Positions 13,007 to 13,388 of a stretch of 13,388 nt of DNA are shown in pieces; positions within the stretch are counted from its first letter, which is position 1; each line of letters starts with the position of its first letter. This stretch comes from Methanomicrobiales archaeon (GTDB taxonomy: Archaea; Halobacteriota; Methanomicrobia; Methanomicrobiales; Methanospirillaceae), in assembly GCA_012798365.1 (NCBI GenBank), contig JAAZNH010000119.1:1-13388 (forward strand), read 5' to 3'. The position numbers and the translations under genes are program-made. The notes beneath the pieces were generated by a model. The model worked only from the letters and a program-made list of their open reading frames with translations. It ran no database searches and was not told where the DNA came from.

Positions 13007-13371
13007 TATTCAGCCCCCCCCAATTTTGCCACGCGGCGCTTGTCCTGGAGGTTCAGCTTGGTGATCTGCACGTTGGATGCATCGATTGCCCGGGGTACTT
13101 CGGTTCCATCCACTTTGGTGTTGGACACACCGTGGACGATGAGCCGGAAATTCCTGGTGTCAACTGCGTCAACCAGACCCTCATCACCGGCAAAGTCTCC
13201 GCGGGTTACCTTGACGGTGTCTCCCTTGACTACGCGCAGTGTCTTCTTCTTGTACTGCTCCTTAAGTGTTTCAGACAGGGGAGCGTTGAGGAACTTCGTG
13301 TTTGCATGGGAAGGTGCGGTATAGCGTGCCTTTCTCTGTTTCCTCGGCTGGGAACTTTCAATTCTTACCAT
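13006..13371 (-). CDS. rpl24: Large ribosomal subunit protein uL24
   Basis: The 121-residue uL24 initiates 50S assembly by binding domain I of 23S rRNA. It has the archaeal N-terminus (VRIESSQPRKQRKARYTAPSH) and a KOW motif at about residues 50-70 (VKGDTVKVTRGDFAGDEG), ending in LQDKRRVAKLGGAE. The ATG at 13371 is chosen: the frame also contains a GTG at 13380, but that GTG is part of the Shine-Dalgarno site GAGGTG. Confidence 0.95.
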   Translation of the reverse strand: MVRIESSQPRKQRKARYTAPSHANTKFLNAPLSETLKEQYKKKTLRVVKGDTVKVTRGDFAGDEGLVDAVDTRNFRLIVHGVSNTKVDGTEVPRAIDASNVQITKLNLQDKRRVAKLGGAE

Positions 13372-13377
13372 ACTGCC

Positions 13378-13383
13378 CACCTC
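13378..13383 (-). promoter_or_regulatory. Ribosome binding site that sets the rpl24 start
   Basis: Minus-strand GAGGTG with a 6-nt spacer to the ATG at 13371. The same arrangement occurs at rpl15, where a GTG within the Shine-Dalgarno site mimics an earlier start. Confidence 0.65.
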
Positions 13384-13388
13384 ATACA
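13382..13388 (-). CDS. Probable last codons of the upstream gene, expected rpl14
   Basis: The last seven bases read on the minus strand as GTA-TGA with one base before them, that is Val-stop. In archaeal operons rpl14 lies just before rpl24, and uL14 commonly ends in Val. This rests on gene order, since only two codons are visible. Confidence 0.3.

Noticed and set aside
1..13388. CRISPR array, transposon ends, tRNA or rRNA genes
   Set aside because: I looked for regular direct repeats with spacers, inverted repeats flanking a transposase, and tRNA-like cloverleaf ends, and saw none. The gaps between genes are all under 300 bases.

Overview
The window comes from a methanogenic euryarchaeon, most likely of the order Methanomicrobiales (a Methanoregula-like lineage is my best guess from memory, not a search result). 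Three things point there. Archaeal/eukaryotic-type ribosomal proteins (eS4, eL32, eL19) sit in the archaeal order within an spc-type operon. The archaeal SecY-AdkA-DUF106-Cmk block follows. An exported protein at the left edge looks like Methanomicrobiales surface proteins. Shine-Dalgarno sites are strong and of the GGTGA/GGAGG type, with many stop/start overlaps. I see no rRNA, tRNA, CRISPR array, insertion sequence or phage gene.

Right two thirds (about 4398-13388, all minus strand): one long co-directional operon. In transcription order it is [end of rpl14?]-rpl24-rps4e-rpl5-rps14-rps8-rpl6-rpl32e-rpl19e-rpl18-rps5-rpl30-rpl15-secY-adkA-DUF106-cmk. It encodes ribosomal subunit proteins, the translocon pore, an Oxa1/EMC3-superfamily membrane protein and two nucleotide kinases, so it couples ribosome synthesis, membrane-protein export and nucleotide supply. 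rps14 is only 51 codons long. Several genes open with a GTG just upstream of a better ATG, and Shine-Dalgarno placement favours the ATG (rpl24, rpl5, rpl15; likewise DUF106 and cmk start inside longer open frames).

Middle (2944-4286, minus): a separate two-gene unit with its own TATA-like promoter. A small GNAT acetyltransferase overlaps by 7 nt a DUF2156 protein, itself a GNAT-fold family related to the catalytic domain of phosphatidylglycerol lysyltransferase. It converges on a MarC-family membrane protein gene (2340-2936, plus).

Left third (1-2340): the start of a secreted surface-type protein (minus, runs off the window), a VIT1/CCC1-family metal transporter (plus), and convergent to it a two-domain rubredoxin carrying an 82-residue, nearly pure Lys/Ala/Pro/Thr/Val N-terminal tail. 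That tail is the most unusual item here. A similar Lys/Ala/Pro tail is attached to the C-terminus of ribosomal protein eL32 in the same window, written with the opposite lysine codon preference. I found no clear new multi-gene defence or mobile system; the ribosomal region is conventional in content.
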